Below are positions 33,388-42,122 of a stretch of DNA of 45,600 bases, in pieces. How positions within the stretch are numbered: position 1 is the stretch's first letter; every line of letters begins with the position of its first letter. The DNA is taken from the IMG/VR virus record IMGVR_UViG_3300045977_000226, positions 1 to 45,600 of that record; one strand, given 5' to 3'. The DNA comes from a virus. Both the position numbers and the translations under genes were made by a program. Below the pieces are notes generated by a model that was given only the letters and a program-made list of their open reading frames with translations, did not search any database and was not told where the DNA came from.

Positions 33388-34506
33388 TTACACAAAAGCC
33401 GATTTTCGGTCGCCTACAGATCGCCTGTCCGTTCCGGATCCGGCGATCTCCAATAATTCACGTTTCTGAGCTTCAGCAAACTGCTGCGCCGCCCGGTCTT
33501 CGACGAAGTGTAGATAGATCATCGTCGTGTTGATGTCCTTGTGGCCCAGCCACTGCTGAACCACCCGGATATCCACCCCGTTTCGCAGCCATTGAGTTGC
33601 CCGGTAATGTCTGAAGTCGTGAAAGCCCGGCCAGGTGATCTTGGCCGCCTTCTTCCCCAACTCAAACTCCTTCCGCGGCGCGCGCAGGCGCGTTCCCGTG
33701 CTCTCACGAATGAACACGAACGGCTCGCCAACGATCCGCGTCAGACCGCCGAGCAGCTGCGCGGCGTACTCGGACATGGGAACGTAACGGGACTTCCCGC
33801 TCTTTGCGGTTGCAGCTTCCACGGTGATGCGACGGCGTGGAACGTCGACAAACTGCCAACGCAGATGCAGACCCTCTTCCATTCGAAGACCGGTCTCCGC
33901 AATCACTCCCAGATAGGCGCCCACAACTGGATCCACCTCGAGAGTCTTCTCCACGATCAGTCGGGCCTCGGCGGCTTCCAACACGCGCCGCGTTTTCTCA
34001 TCCACCTTTATCTTCTGATATCGCTCCATCGGATTCTGGCGGAGGATTCCCTTCTTCACCGCGAACGTGAACATGTTCTTCAGGACGGCCAGACCACCGT
34101 TGATGGTCGCCGCTGAAACTTTCTCCGCCCGCTTCGTCTCAAAGCGCAGCGCGTCGGCCGGGGTGAACTTGCTCAACCGGACCGAGCCGACGATTTCGTT
34201 GATCGTTTTGAAGGTCTCCCGCTTGAAGTCCGGACGCGTGTTCCGGATCTCACAGTATTCCTTCAGGTACACGGCCGAGAACTGCTCCACCGTGTAGTTG
34301 TCCTCGCGCTCCTTCTTTTCCCCACCGGTTAGCTGCGCCTTCAGCGCCCGCCAATTCCCTGTCGCAATCGCACCGGCGATCCGGTCCTGGACCACCTTGG
34401 CAAGCGTCTTATTGGGATAGCGGCGCCGAAAACGGGATCCGTCCGGCCAGTACTTGGAACAGACCACGCGGACATTGCCCTGCTTGTCGGTCTCTTCAAA
34501 GATCAT
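33388..34506 (-). CDS. int: Tyrosine recombinase (phage integrase)
   Basis: A 372-residue integrase. An N-terminal arm-binding region ([35 protein letters not shown]), a SAM-like core-binding domain ([20 protein letters not shown]) and a catalytic domain: first Arg in [15 protein letters not shown], Lys in [26 protein letters not shown] and the nucleophile Tyr in TTMIYLHF. All catalytic residues are present. ATG 34506 overlaps the preceding stop (ATGA), excluding the longer frame. It lies next to attP, so it is presumably active on the tRNA-Gln site. Confidence 0.95.
   Translation of the reverse strand: MIFEETDKQGNVRVVCSKYWPDGSRFRRRYPNKTLAKVVQDRIAGAIATGNWRALKAQLTGGEKKEREDNYTVEQFSAVYLKEYCEIRNTRPDFKRETFKTINEIVGSVRLSKFTPADALRFETKRAEKVSAATINGGLAVLKNMFTFAVKKGILRQNPMERYQKIKVDEKTRRVLEAAEARLIVEKTLEVDPVVGAYLGVIAETGLRMEEGLHLRWQFVDVPRRRITVEAATAKSGKSRYVPMSEYAAQLLGGLTRIVGEPFVFIRESTGTRLRAPRKEFELGKKAAKITWPGFHDFRHYRATQWLRNGVDIRVVQQWLGHKDINTTMIYLHFVEDRAAQQFAEAQKRELLEIAGSGTDRRSVGDRKSAFV
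33407..33428. repeat. Arm-type-like repeat right of attP core
   Basis: This 22-bp copy (CGGTCGCCTACAGATCGCCT plus GT) lies within the last codons of the integrase gene, 26 bp beyond the core, and matches the copy at 33211-33232 with two differences. Confidence 0.55.
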
Positions 34507-34760
34507 GAATGCGTTTCCTCGAGAGACCGGCCCGGGTTTTCGCCGGCGCCATGTTCCCACGCCGGCCGTGTGTCAATCAAACGGTCGAGGTCCTCGAGCT
34601 TGTACCCTCGCCGCCCAATGAAGTTGATCGGCTGGATCAGACCGAGCGCTTCTACCTTCGCCAGCGTGTTCTTGGAGATTCCCAGATAACGTGCGGCGTG
34701 CCCGGAGGTGAAAAGGCGCTGATTCGGTACCTGGATGAGGGCGATTGGTTTCCCGATCAC
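34503..34760 (-). CDS. Excisionase-like / helix-turn-helix DNA-binding protein
   Basis: An 85-residue protein starting at GTG 34760 in GTGA overlap with the preceding stop. Residues about 16-55 are a MerR/excisionase-type winged helix ([41 protein letters not shown]). The tight coupling to the integrase makes an Xis role most likely; a recombination directionality factor of this small HTH type is common. Confidence 0.8.
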   Translation of the reverse strand: MIGKPIALIQVPNQRLFTSGHAARYLGISKNTLAKVEALGLIQPINFIGRRGYKLEDLDRLIDTRPAWEHGAGENPGRSLEETHS

Positions 34761-35206
34761 GCAGTCACCGCCTTCCGGTCCTTTCGACCGATCCGCCGGA
34801 TCAGCGCAACCGTGCTCTTCATTTCCTTGAAAGCCCAATCCTTCACCGAGCGCTTCTTTGATCCGAGGAAATCGTCAAGCCGCTCCATGGCGTACTGGCC
34901 GAGCGCATGGAGGATCGATTTCCGTTTATTGAAATGGCCGCGCTTCGCCAACTGGCGGACCTTGGACTTCCAGCCGGCGCAGATCCGGTAGTCGCGCCGG
35001 CCGTCCATGGATTTGAGGAATTCGACAGGGCCGCCCCGCCAGTTCAGTTCCCTGCCATCCGGCGCATGGTGACACCTGAATGGAACCCCACCGAGAGCGG
35101 CGATCGTTCCACGTAGCACGTTGTCGGGCTCGTGGGCGGTCACGGAGCTGCGCTGGGGACCGAAGGCGCAGGATTGGCAACGGATGTTTGGCGAGAGCGC
35201 GCTCAT
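34757..35206 (-). CDS. Hypothetical protein with N-terminal Cys cluster (149 residues)
   Basis: A Cys-rich start (RCQSCAFGPQRSS, later FRCHHA and RICAGWK) followed by a basic helical C-terminal half (KRGHFNKRKSILHALGQY, KKRSVKDWAFKEMKS). It could bind nucleic acid or metal, but no family is recognised. It lies upstream of the excisionase in the same operon with stop/start overlaps. Confidence 0.55.
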   Translation of the reverse strand: MSALSPNIRCQSCAFGPQRSSVTAHEPDNVLRGTIAALGGVPFRCHHAPDGRELNWRGGPVEFLKSMDGRRDYRICAGWKSKVRQLAKRGHFNKRKSILHALGQYAMERLDDFLGSKKRSVKDWAFKEMKSTVALIRRIGRKDRKAVTA

Positions 35207-36129
35207 GCCGTCACCGCCGCGGGGAACTCACGAACGCGCAGATCAGCCGGCCACTCTTCCGGATCCCCTCCCTTGCGGTCCTTTAGCCCGATCGATGTAT
35301 CGATCTCCACCGATTGAATGCTGAGCTTGAACCCGGGCCTTTCCTCCCGGTAACTACTTGAGGACTGCAGGAAAGGCGCTGCGCCCAGTTGCTTCACGAA
35401 GACCGGAACATGCTGCGTCTTGCATTGACTGACAATCGAGCGCGCCCATTGAATGTTGAACGGCCGCGCGCCCGGTCCGCTTTCGCCTCCAATGATCGCC
35501 CAGTGGATGCCATCAAGAATCAGCGCCCCGAGGTTCTCCAGCAACGGCTCAAATGAAACGAACCTAACGACCGCCGGGATGTCTTTGAGAACGTCGATCC
35601 GATCTAGCATCTCCTGATTCTCGACGCTGACACCCAGCCAGATATTTCTGGGCGGAAACGCGCTGCGATTCATTCGTGGGCCGTTCCAGACATCACGGGC
35701 CCGGTCCCGCATATAGGCAAGCATCCGCTCCGGGCGCTTCGTCAGGATTTGAAATTCATGGCCGAGATCTCGATCGTCGCACGTGCCCGCGATGCTGAAC
35801 ACGTGATCCCTCATCTCGTCCGTGACGAAATCGGCGAACAAATCGGTCTGACTACAAACGAAAACCTTGCGCGGCCTTTTCCAATGCAGCGGCTGTGTCA
35901 GGATGTCGAAGTCGACGAATATCTCCACGAGATCGCGCGACGATCGAACAAAATCGAGGCCGGTTCCTTGGTTTGGAAGGTTCCGCCGGTTGAAGGTCGC
36001 GCTGTAGCAGTTGGCGCAGCCGGGCGAGACGCGCTCGCAATGAACGCCCACCTTTCCGGTGTCCTTCCGGCGCGCGCGGATCGGTGTCCAGGTGGCGTCG
36101 GTCCACTCGATTTTGGATGTGACGCTCAT
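35203..36129 (-). CDS. DUF5131 / phage Gp37-Gp68 family protein
   Basis: A 308-residue protein with strong family signatures: SKIEWTDATWTPI at the start, HCERVSPGCANCYSATF (Cys-x6-Cys-x2-Cys cluster), FVCSQTDLFADFV, FQILTKRPERM, IWLGVSVENQEM, RFVSFEPLLENLG, WAIIGGESGPGARP and VPVFVKQLG. The Cys cluster and repeated alpha/beta pattern suggest a metal- or iron-sulfur-containing TIM-like enzyme, but its reaction is unknown to me. It is widespread in phages. ATG 36129 overlaps the preceding stop. Confidence 0.9.
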   Translation of the reverse strand: MSVTSKIEWTDATWTPIRARRKDTGKVGVHCERVSPGCANCYSATFNRRNLPNQGTGLDFVRSSRDLVEIFVDFDILTQPLHWKRPRKVFVCSQTDLFADFVTDEMRDHVFSIAGTCDDRDLGHEFQILTKRPERMLAYMRDRARDVWNGPRMNRSAFPPRNIWLGVSVENQEMLDRIDVLKDIPAVVRFVSFEPLLENLGALILDGIHWAIIGGESGPGARPFNIQWARSIVSQCKTQHVPVFVKQLGAAPFLQSSSSYREERPGFKLSIQSVEIDTSIGLKDRKGGDPEEWPADLRVREFPAAVTA

Positions 36130-36338
36130 GCCAAAACCTTCGAACATTCGACAATGAATTCAGCAACGACGGCGCTGTCGAGATTTCTGTCGAGCAGCAT
36201 GTTGGTCGCTTTGCGCAGCTTCCCCTCCAGCTCCTCCGCATGAACGATCGCCTCGCTTGCAATCGAGATCCCCGGGTTCTCCCGGCACTCGGTTGAGTTT
36301 CGCAGGCGATGTTTCAAGGCGTTGAGAGTGGCGCTCAT
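36126..36338 (-). CDS. Small helical hypothetical protein (70 residues)
   Basis: Helical and without membrane segments (IVHAEELEGKLRKATNMLLD). Overlaps the genes on both sides by ATGA, so it is almost certainly translated in the operon. Function unknown. Confidence 0.6.
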   Translation of the reverse strand: MSATLNALKHRLRNSTECRENPGISIASEAIVHAEELEGKLRKATNMLLDRNLDSAVVAEFIVECSKVLA

Positions 36339-36967
36339 TCTGGCTTCTCCCCGGCCGCAGCGCTCTTGCCGGATCCGCGGCGGCCGCGCCTGGCTGCCTT
36401 ACCTTCTTCTGCCGGCGGATCGGATGTGGCCGCAGCCGCATTGAGCGACTCTTCCAGCTCGCGTTGCTCCGGAGTCACAGTGACGGTGACCTTGACACCT
36501 TCAAGCTGAGGTTGGACCGGGACCATCGTCAGGAAGCACATCGACTTGTAGTACTGCTCCACCAGCCGCATGGTGTGGAAGTTCATCGGGATCACCATGT
36601 CGAACTCGAGGAAGAAGTCGATCGATTGCGCGGTCACCTTCGCGGCGCGGAGATTGGAGATGAATGCGCCCAGGACGAGGGCCTCGTCTTCCTGGATGAG
36701 CTGCTTCTCCGGCAGGGAGTAGAACGTGACGTTCTGGTTCTCCACCTGGATGTTGGAGAACGCCGATTTGGTCATCTCCTCAACTGGGAACCATGCGCCC
36801 TCCGTTTCCCGGAAAAGGCGATCGGCCAGCTTAGGCGAGATCTCCGCAGCCAGCGGTTGCTTGATCCCATAAACCCGAAAGACCAGCTTCAGTTCCTTGT
36901 TCTCGGTATCGTCTCCATGACCGGCGAACGTATAAAGCAGGCAGCCAACGCGTTCCGTTTTGAACAT
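36335..36967 (-). CDS. Hypothetical early protein (210 residues)
   Basis: Not recognised. Residues 1-150 form an alpha/beta domain (LVFRVYGIKQPLAAEISPKL; FHTMRLVEQYYKSMCFLTMV); the last 55 residues are acidic then basic and probably disordered (EEGKAARRGRRGSGKSAAAG). It sits between the helicase and DUF5131 genes with TGATG and ATGA overlaps, so a part in DNA metabolism is possible. Confidence 0.6.
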   Translation of the reverse strand: MFKTERVGCLLYTFAGHGDDTENKELKLVFRVYGIKQPLAAEISPKLADRLFRETEGAWFPVEEMTKSAFSNIQVENQNVTFYSLPEKQLIQEDEALVLGAFISNLRAAKVTAQSIDFFLEFDMVIPMNFHTMRLVEQYYKSMCFLTMVPVQPQLEGVKVTVTVTPEQRELEESLNAAAATSDPPAEEGKAARRGRRGSGKSAAAGEKPE

Positions 36968-38136
36968 CAGAATTTCCCTCTGCGTGGTGAACCGAAAAAA
37001 ATGTTTGTGAGTTGCCGGCCGCCGCTGGTGATGACGAACTTGCCATCACGCTTATCGATTCGCAGGTCCTCGACCTTGCCGAACTGATCCATGAGACCGA
37101 CCATGTCGACCACCATGCCGTGGTCCTTCAGTGGGTGCGGCCGGATGCAGCGGCCAACCATCTGGTAGTAGAGCTGCAGCGACATCGTCGGTCGCGCGAG
37201 GATGACGGTGTCCAGCTCGGGATAGTCGAAGCCCGTCGTGAGTACTCCGACATTGGCAACGACCTGGATTTGTCCTTCCTTGAATTCCTTCAGGATCCGA
37301 TCACGCTCTGCTGCCGGTGTCTCTGCCGAGACCGTCACCGCTCCCGGGATCCGGCTGGCCAGGTGTTCGGCCTCATGGAGGAACCGCGTGAACACCAGCA
37401 CGCCCTTCCGACCGATCTCAAGCGTCCTCTCCACCACGCGCTGCAACTTTCCCGCGAAATCGAGATCACGGAAATGCGCCTTGATGGATTCGTCGGTGTA
37501 ATCGGCGCCGGTGGAATTCGAGCGCAGCTTGGATCGATCGAAGCCTTTGATCTGGTAATACTGCAGCTTCGCCAGGTGGCCTTCATTGAAGAGCCTGGCG
37601 TTCTGGACGTAGTAGACGACGTCGGAGAAGATCCGCGGCTTGGTGCGGGTCAGGAACTTCAGGATCGGGCCCTGCATCGTCGACGCCAGCCGGTATGGTG
37701 TTGCGGTGAGCCCGAGGATCCGCGGCTCGCTGAGCTGCCCAAAAAACGATTTGTACATGCCCTCCGCCGGCGAGACCAGGTGGCACTCGTCGACGAGCAC
37801 GTGTTTGACGTGATCGAAATGCTCCGCCTTCCGGACGACGCTGCCGATCGTGGCCAGCGTCACGCCGCCGCTCACTTGTTTCTTTCCCAGCGACGCGGAA
37901 TACACCGCCGGACGGAACCCATACGCCATCAGCTTCGAAAAGTTCTGGCGAAGGATTTCCTTTGACGGTTGGAACACCAGCGACGGTTCCTTGAGCTCGT
38001 TGACGATGCTCGCGATCACGAGACTCTTCCCGGATCCCGTGGGAAGAATCAGGAGGCCGTTCTTATCCGTCCCGTTCCGGAGGAACCGGACGGAGCTGTC
38101 GACGGCCTCTCGCTGGTATTGGCGCAGGGTGAACAT
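36967..38136 (-). CDS. SF2 DNA/RNA helicase
   Basis: A 389-residue superfamily 2 helicase. Motifs in order: Q-like FTLRQYQREAV, motif I LPTGSGKSLVIA (about 31-42), Ia LVFQPSKEILRQN, II VLVDECHLV (DECH box), III LGLTATPYRL, then in domain 2 VLVFTRFLHEAEHLA (IV), VLTTGFDYPELDTVIL (V) and YYQMVGRCIRP (VI). All motifs are intact. Similar proteins occur in phages with a ParB-like or exonuclease partner. It begins in TGATG overlap with the ParB-like gene. Confidence 0.93.
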   Translation of the reverse strand: MFTLRQYQREAVDSSVRFLRNGTDKNGLLILPTGSGKSLVIASIVNELKEPSLVFQPSKEILRQNFSKLMAYGFRPAVYSASLGKKQVSGGVTLATIGSVVRKAEHFDHVKHVLVDECHLVSPAEGMYKSFFGQLSEPRILGLTATPYRLASTMQGPILKFLTRTKPRIFSDVVYYVQNARLFNEGHLAKLQYYQIKGFDRSKLRSNSTGADYTDESIKAHFRDLDFAGKLQRVVERTLEIGRKGVLVFTRFLHEAEHLASRIPGAVTVSAETPAAERDRILKEFKEGQIQVVANVGVLTTGFDYPELDTVILARPTMSLQLYYQMVGRCIRPHPLKDHGMVVDMVGLMDQFGKVEDLRIDKRDGKFVITSGGRQLTNIFFGSPRRGKF

Positions 38137-39797
38137 CAGTTGCTGGAGGCCTTCGCCTTCTTCCCCTTTGCAGCCTTCTTGGCTGGTTTCGTTTTCTCAG
38201 CGGCGGTCGCCTTCTTTTGGACCTTCTCCTTCATCTCCGCAGCGACCTCCGTGCGGATCTTCTCGTAACCCACACCCAGCGCGCCGGCGACGGTGAGGAG
38301 ATCCTCTGAGCCGTCCGTGAAATCTGTCGCCCACTCCGAAACGTGAAGGCAGTCGGCCGAGATCATGCGCAGCGTGAGCCGAATGAGAGCGTCAATGGAC
38401 AGCCCCTCGAACTTCTTCCGGGCTGCGCGATCGGCGTCGCCATAACGTTCCTTGATCCCCAGGTCGTTGCAGACGTCTGTACGGACCTTGGAATCGACAC
38501 GGGCAAAGACACGGCCCGCGATCACAGAGAGAACCGCCTGCTTCGAGAAGTGAACGAACAGAGCGTCGGATGTTCCATCCTTCAGCTTGGCGCATACCTT
38601 GGCATGCACGGCCTGGCGGAACTTGCGTTCGGTATCGCCCTTCAGCCGCTTTGCGCGATCACCGGCCAGCTCCTTTGGAGTCTTTTTTGTACGCGGGCTG
38701 GGCGCGAAGTGTTCCCGGCATTGCCGGTTGCGGCAGATAGTGGCCTGTTCACCCTTGCGGTGGCCATCGACGTGAATTGCGGCCTCGGCGTACTTGCAGT
38801 TATCCGATTTGTCGCGAATATTCCGGTAACCACCGCTGTCGTATTCATAGAGCGCGCCCTTGGGCCGCTTCTTCTGGTCATATTCGTGGGAGATGGGCAC
38901 GAGCTCGCCGGACGCGGTTCCCGTCTTGATGCGCGCGCTGACCTTCCGGTCATAACAGGCGCGATCGGTGCAAACGTCCTTTTTGCCGAGTTCCGGAAAC
39001 AAAACTGGATTGCAGCCGGATCGCTTTGGGCACGTGATGCAAGCGCCGGCGGCCGGCAGGAGCGTCGCATCTTTCGGATCGAATGGAGCCTTGGCGAGTT
39101 CCATTTGAATGTTCGTCGCGATCCACGATCCCAATTCACGAACGCTGACAAGGCTCTTGACCTGCTTGCCGGCGTCACGGTCGTAGTCGCTATCAAACAG
39201 GCCTTCTTTGGCGGTCTGAATCTGTGACGACTCCGATAGACGGGCAAGCAGAATTGCGTGGCCGGCCGTGAGTTCGTCCTTATAGAACCGCGCCTGCAGC
39301 TCCGGCAGCAGATCGTTCAGCTTCAGTCGGCCATAGATGTAGGCGATCGACTTGCCAACCTTTTCCGCCAGGACCTCCACGGTGTAACCGTGGTCTTCCA
39401 TAAGCTTTCGATAGCCACCGGCTTCGTCCAGTTCATGGACGTCCGCGCGTTGGAGGTTCTCGATTACCTGCAGCTCGAGCGTGGACCTGTCGTCCAGGTT
39501 GCGCGCGATCGCCGCGATCGTGTCGAGTCCTGCGAGTTTCGACGCGCGCCAGCGGCGCTCGCCGGCGACGATCTCCCACTGTTCATTGGACTTTTTCTTG
39601 CCGGCAGCCGGGCGAATAACGATCGGCTGAATAAGTCCCTTCTCTTTGATGCTGGCTGCGAGCTCCTGGAGCTCAGTCTCATCGAACCGTTTCCGCGGGT
39701 TCGTAGGAGACGGTTTGATCGTGTCGATCGGGATCTGCGGATAGAAGACACCGGGATCGACGACGCCGGCGGCCGCGGTTTCAATTGATGTGCTCAA
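38136..39797 (-). CDS. ParB/RepB-like protein with Cys-rich middle domain
   Basis: A 553-residue protein. The N-terminal ParB domain (about 20-125) is well conserved: IKPSPTNPRKRFDETELQEL, IVAGERRWRASKLAGLD (GERRxRA) and VIENLQRADVHELDEA. The HTH follows (GYTVEVLAEKVGKSIAYIY). A Cys-rich segment (CITCPKRSGCNPVL, CTDRACYDRK, CRNRQCREHF) near 255-380 and a Lys-rich end follow. There is no ParA nearby, so partitioning is unlikely; such proteins in phages are often linked to recombination. The start is TTG in TTGA overlap with the exonuclease stop. Confidence 0.88.
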   Translation of the reverse strand: MSTSIETAAAGVVDPGVFYPQIPIDTIKPSPTNPRKRFDETELQELAASIKEKGLIQPIVIRPAAGKKKSNEQWEIVAGERRWRASKLAGLDTIAAIARNLDDRSTLELQVIENLQRADVHELDEAGGYRKLMEDHGYTVEVLAEKVGKSIAYIYGRLKLNDLLPELQARFYKDELTAGHAILLARLSESSQIQTAKEGLFDSDYDRDAGKQVKSLVSVRELGSWIATNIQMELAKAPFDPKDATLLPAAGACITCPKRSGCNPVLFPELGKKDVCTDRACYDRKVSARIKTGTASGELVPISHEYDQKKRPKGALYEYDSGGYRNIRDKSDNCKYAEAAIHVDGHRKGEQATICRNRQCREHFAPSPRTKKTPKELAGDRAKRLKGDTERKFRQAVHAKVCAKLKDGTSDALFVHFSKQAVLSVIAGRVFARVDSKVRTDVCNDLGIKERYGDADRAARKKFEGLSIDALIRLTLRMISADCLHVSEWATDFTDGSEDLLTVAGALGVGYEKIRTEVAAEMKEKVQKKATAAEKTKPAKKAAKGKKAKASSN

Positions 39798-40471
39798 AGT
39801 GTCCTCGCAAATTGGAGTGCTTTCTGTTCACGTTCAGCCAGGAGCGGTTCCAGATTCCTCGCCCTGACGTAGTCGCAGAACTCCCCGACCAGCGCAGCGC
39901 AATCGCGCTCCATTTCTGAATAGGGGAAAAGATTGAATTGCTCGACGCCGGCGATCTCGATATCGCCACGCTCGTCATAAAGCCGGAACACGTTGTAGGT
40001 GAATTGCTGGGCTCCAAATGCGTCGAGATAGAACCGCCACTGATAGGAGTGGGCGTACTTGTCGAAATCGAACGTCTTGAACGTGGTCTTGTTGTCGCTG
40101 ACGATCCGGCCGATGACATGGTCGGCCTTCATCACCACCGTGACGCCGTTGTACACCTTCTCGGTGCGGACTTCGAAGACGCCGTTCCGGTCGAGAACGT
40201 TCAGCCCGGGCCTGACCGTTCTTTCCGGAATGAAGAACCGGCGCCAGTCCGGCCCAACCTTCACGGGAACCTCATAGCCCTCGTGGGGAACCTGAACCCG
40301 GTATTTATCGGGTTTTTCGAGCGCGCGCCCATAGGCCAAGCCAATCAAGATTTCATAGGTGGGCTCGAATTCCCCGCGCAGCTCCGCGAGGAACTTTGCC
40401 TCGTCGTACCACTCGTTCTCCGGATCCATGAATAGCCGGAAGCTCTCCAATTGAGTGCAGCCGATCCTCAT
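39794..40471 (-). CDS. PD-(D/E)XK exonuclease-like protein (RecB/Cas4 type)
   Basis: A 225-residue nuclease. The core is VVMKADHVIGRIVSDNKTTFKTFDFDKYAHSYQ: D in KADHVIG, D-x-K in SDNKTT, and a following Tyr/Gln (AHSYQ) as in RecB-like motif. The N-terminus holds LIGLAYGRALEKP, a common opening helix. It pairs with the Sak4-like annealing protein two genes up. ATG 40471 has TGGAGG upstream. Confidence 0.83.
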   Translation of the reverse strand: MRIGCTQLESFRLFMDPENEWYDEAKFLAELRGEFEPTYEILIGLAYGRALEKPDKYRVQVPHEGYEVPVKVGPDWRRFFIPERTVRPGLNVLDRNGVFEVRTEKVYNGVTVVMKADHVIGRIVSDNKTTFKTFDFDKYAHSYQWRFYLDAFGAQQFTYNVFRLYDERGDIEIAGVEQFNLFPYSEMERDCAALVGEFCDYVRARNLEPLLAEREQKALQFARTL

Positions 40472-41067
40472 GCTGCCCTCCAGGTCTTTCCGCTCACGAT
40501 GTCGTAAACAGTTTCGACCGACGACACCGAAACGCCACTGGCCACCAGCGAGCGAATCCGCTCGGCAACATCAAGAGTCAGCTTTACCGAACGCCGGTTT
40601 CTGCCCTGAACAGTTGCCGTTGCCCAAACGCAATTCGTTGGCTCGTAATTGCCATTGGTGTCTCGCCGCTCAATACTGTGCGAGTTAGAGGGCCGCGGCC
40701 CCATGTCGGCCAAGAAATTGGAGTACTCGCGCCATCGATCACAAACGAGAATCCCCCGGCCGCCATATTGTGGGTACTTCGGATTGGCGGGGTTGGTGCA
40801 CCGCTGAATCATCCCCTGCCAGCTGTAGTACGTCTTCCGGTCGGCTCCCTTGCGCCGCGCGCCGTGCATTACCGTACCAGCGGTCTCCAGCATCAGGCAG
40901 CCACATGAGCGAGTGTGGCCGTTCTTCAGATTGCCAACCGCTACATGGCTCTCTCGCCCACAGTCGCACCGAACGAGCCACCTACCACCGCCTATATGGC
41001 TCACGGCTACCAAGCGCGAGAAACGGATTCCAGTGATGTCTTCAAACGATCCAGGGAATCCTCTCAA
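40468..41067 (-). CDS. HNH/AP2-like DNA-binding endonuclease-type protein
   Basis: A 199-residue protein of a kind common in phages. The first 60 residues hold a zinc or AP2-like segment (LVRCDCGRESHVAVGNLKNGHTRSCGCL). The middle is the conserved block YYSWQGMIQRCTNPANPKYPQYGGRGILVC, then WREYSNFLADMG, SIERRDTNGNYEPTNCVWAT. Usually annotated as HNH or homing-type endonuclease. Both ends overlap their neighbours, and the TTG start follows GGAGA. Its C-terminus (TLDVAERIRSLVASGVSV) adds a possible DNA-binding helix pair. Confidence 0.75.
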   Translation of the reverse strand: MRGFPGSFEDITGIRFSRLVAVSHIGGGRWLVRCDCGRESHVAVGNLKNGHTRSCGCLMLETAGTVMHGARRKGADRKTYYSWQGMIQRCTNPANPKYPQYGGRGILVCDRWREYSNFLADMGPRPSNSHSIERRDTNGNYEPTNCVWATATVQGRNRRSVKLTLDVAERIRSLVASGVSVSSVETVYDIVSGKTWRAA

Positions 41068-42008
41068 AGCAGTCTCCCCGCGGTGACCGGCGGCTCCTGC
41101 TTGGTCTGGACAGGATCAGAGAAAACCTTCTTTTCCTGGTCGAAGGTGATCTTCTTTGCGTCTGCAGCGTCGAACAGCAGCTTGATCACCTGGTCCTGGA
41201 TGATCTTGCTGGCGATGTCCTTCACCTTCGGAATCGTGGCATTGAAATCGGCCGCGGTTTTGAAGTCGCCGATCATCGTGCGCCAGTCGATTACCGAATT
41301 GGCGGCAACGGCGGAGGCCTCGCTGATCTTTCCCAGCACCGAGCGGCCGCGGTCGACCAGCTCCGCCATAAAGTCCGTCGCCTTGCCGGCTGGCGGAATC
41401 TTGAACGGCTCCCACGCGCCCGGGTTCTTTCCGACCCAGCGATCGGTGGGATTGAAATCGAGGAACCGGTCCTTGCCGATCATGTAGACGCGGCCTATGA
41501 AGTCGGCGGATTTCATCACCTCGCCGTAGCTGCCGCCGGCGATGTCTGGCCGCATGATCCGGAGTTCGCCGTCCTTGTCCTCCTTCTCGTGAGAGATGAA
41601 CAACAGGTCTTTGCCGTAGGAACGGATGCTGGAGGTCCAACTGGCAAAACGCGTCTTCAGAACGCCCCAGCCCTGCATGGTGAGGGTTCCGCCTGGCGCT
41701 TTTTTCGCGTCGGTTCTTGCGATATCCGCGGTGATGAACTCGAGACACCGGCCAACCGTGTCGACGACGATCGACCCGTATGGCTCCAGCGCCTCATCAT
41801 TCAACTCGACGACGTCGGGCCAGCCATTGATCAGGAGCGTGTCCCGTCGATTGACTGCCCGGTGGGCGCCGTGGTCGAAGTCGAGCGTGAGCGGATCCTT
41901 CATCGAATAGCCGAGGCTGGATTTGCAGATCCCCGGCTCTCCAAAGATCATGAAAATGGGATGGTCGACGGGAATGGTTTCCGTTCCCTTGATGATTTTT
42001 AAGGCCAT
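41064..42008 (-). CDS. Sak4-like RecA-fold ATPase (single-strand annealing protein)
   Basis: A 314-residue AAA/RecA-like protein. Walker A region is MIFGEPGICKSSLGY (about 20-34), with Cys where the family has Gly. Walker B is YGSIVVDTVGRCLEF (about 77-91), and LLFISHEKEDKDGE is a sensor-like segment. A C-terminal helical tail follows. Sak4 proteins act in phage recombination, normally beside an exonuclease or helicase, as here. ATG 42008. Confidence 0.82.
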   Translation of the reverse strand: MALKIIKGTETIPVDHPIFMIFGEPGICKSSLGYSMKDPLTLDFDHGAHRAVNRRDTLLINGWPDVVELNDEALEPYGSIVVDTVGRCLEFITADIARTDAKKAPGGTLTMQGWGVLKTRFASWTSSIRSYGKDLLFISHEKEDKDGELRIMRPDIAGGSYGEVMKSADFIGRVYMIGKDRFLDFNPTDRWVGKNPGAWEPFKIPPAGKATDFMAELVDRGRSVLGKISEASAVAANSVIDWRTMIGDFKTAADFNATIPKVKDIASKIIQDQVIKLLFDAADAKKITFDQEKKVFSDPVQTKQEPPVTAGRLL

Positions 42009-42043
42009 GCTATATTTGCCCCACGTAACTTTCGATTTTTTCG

Positions 42044-42075
42044 GGCCGGGGTTCTTTGCCCCGGCCTTTTTGTTT
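42044..42075 (+). terminator. Intrinsic terminator reading the plus strand
   Basis: GGCCGGGG (42044-42051), loop TTCTTTG, CCCCGGCC (42059-42066), then TTTTTGTTT: a perfect 8-bp G/C stem with a T tail on the plus strand. On the minus strand the bases after the stem are CGAAAAAATC, without T. It lies between two minus-strand genes (Sak4-like and repeat protein), so it stops antisense transcription. Confidence 0.75.
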
Positions 42076-42122
42076 CGACGGCGCCGTGGAGTGCTAATCC
42101 GGTTGTGCGCCGTCTTTCCTGA

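Noticed and set aside
38136-39797. Plasmid-type partition system based on ParB
   Set aside because: No ParA-like ATPase or centromere-like repeats are visible, and the gene sits in a recombination operon.
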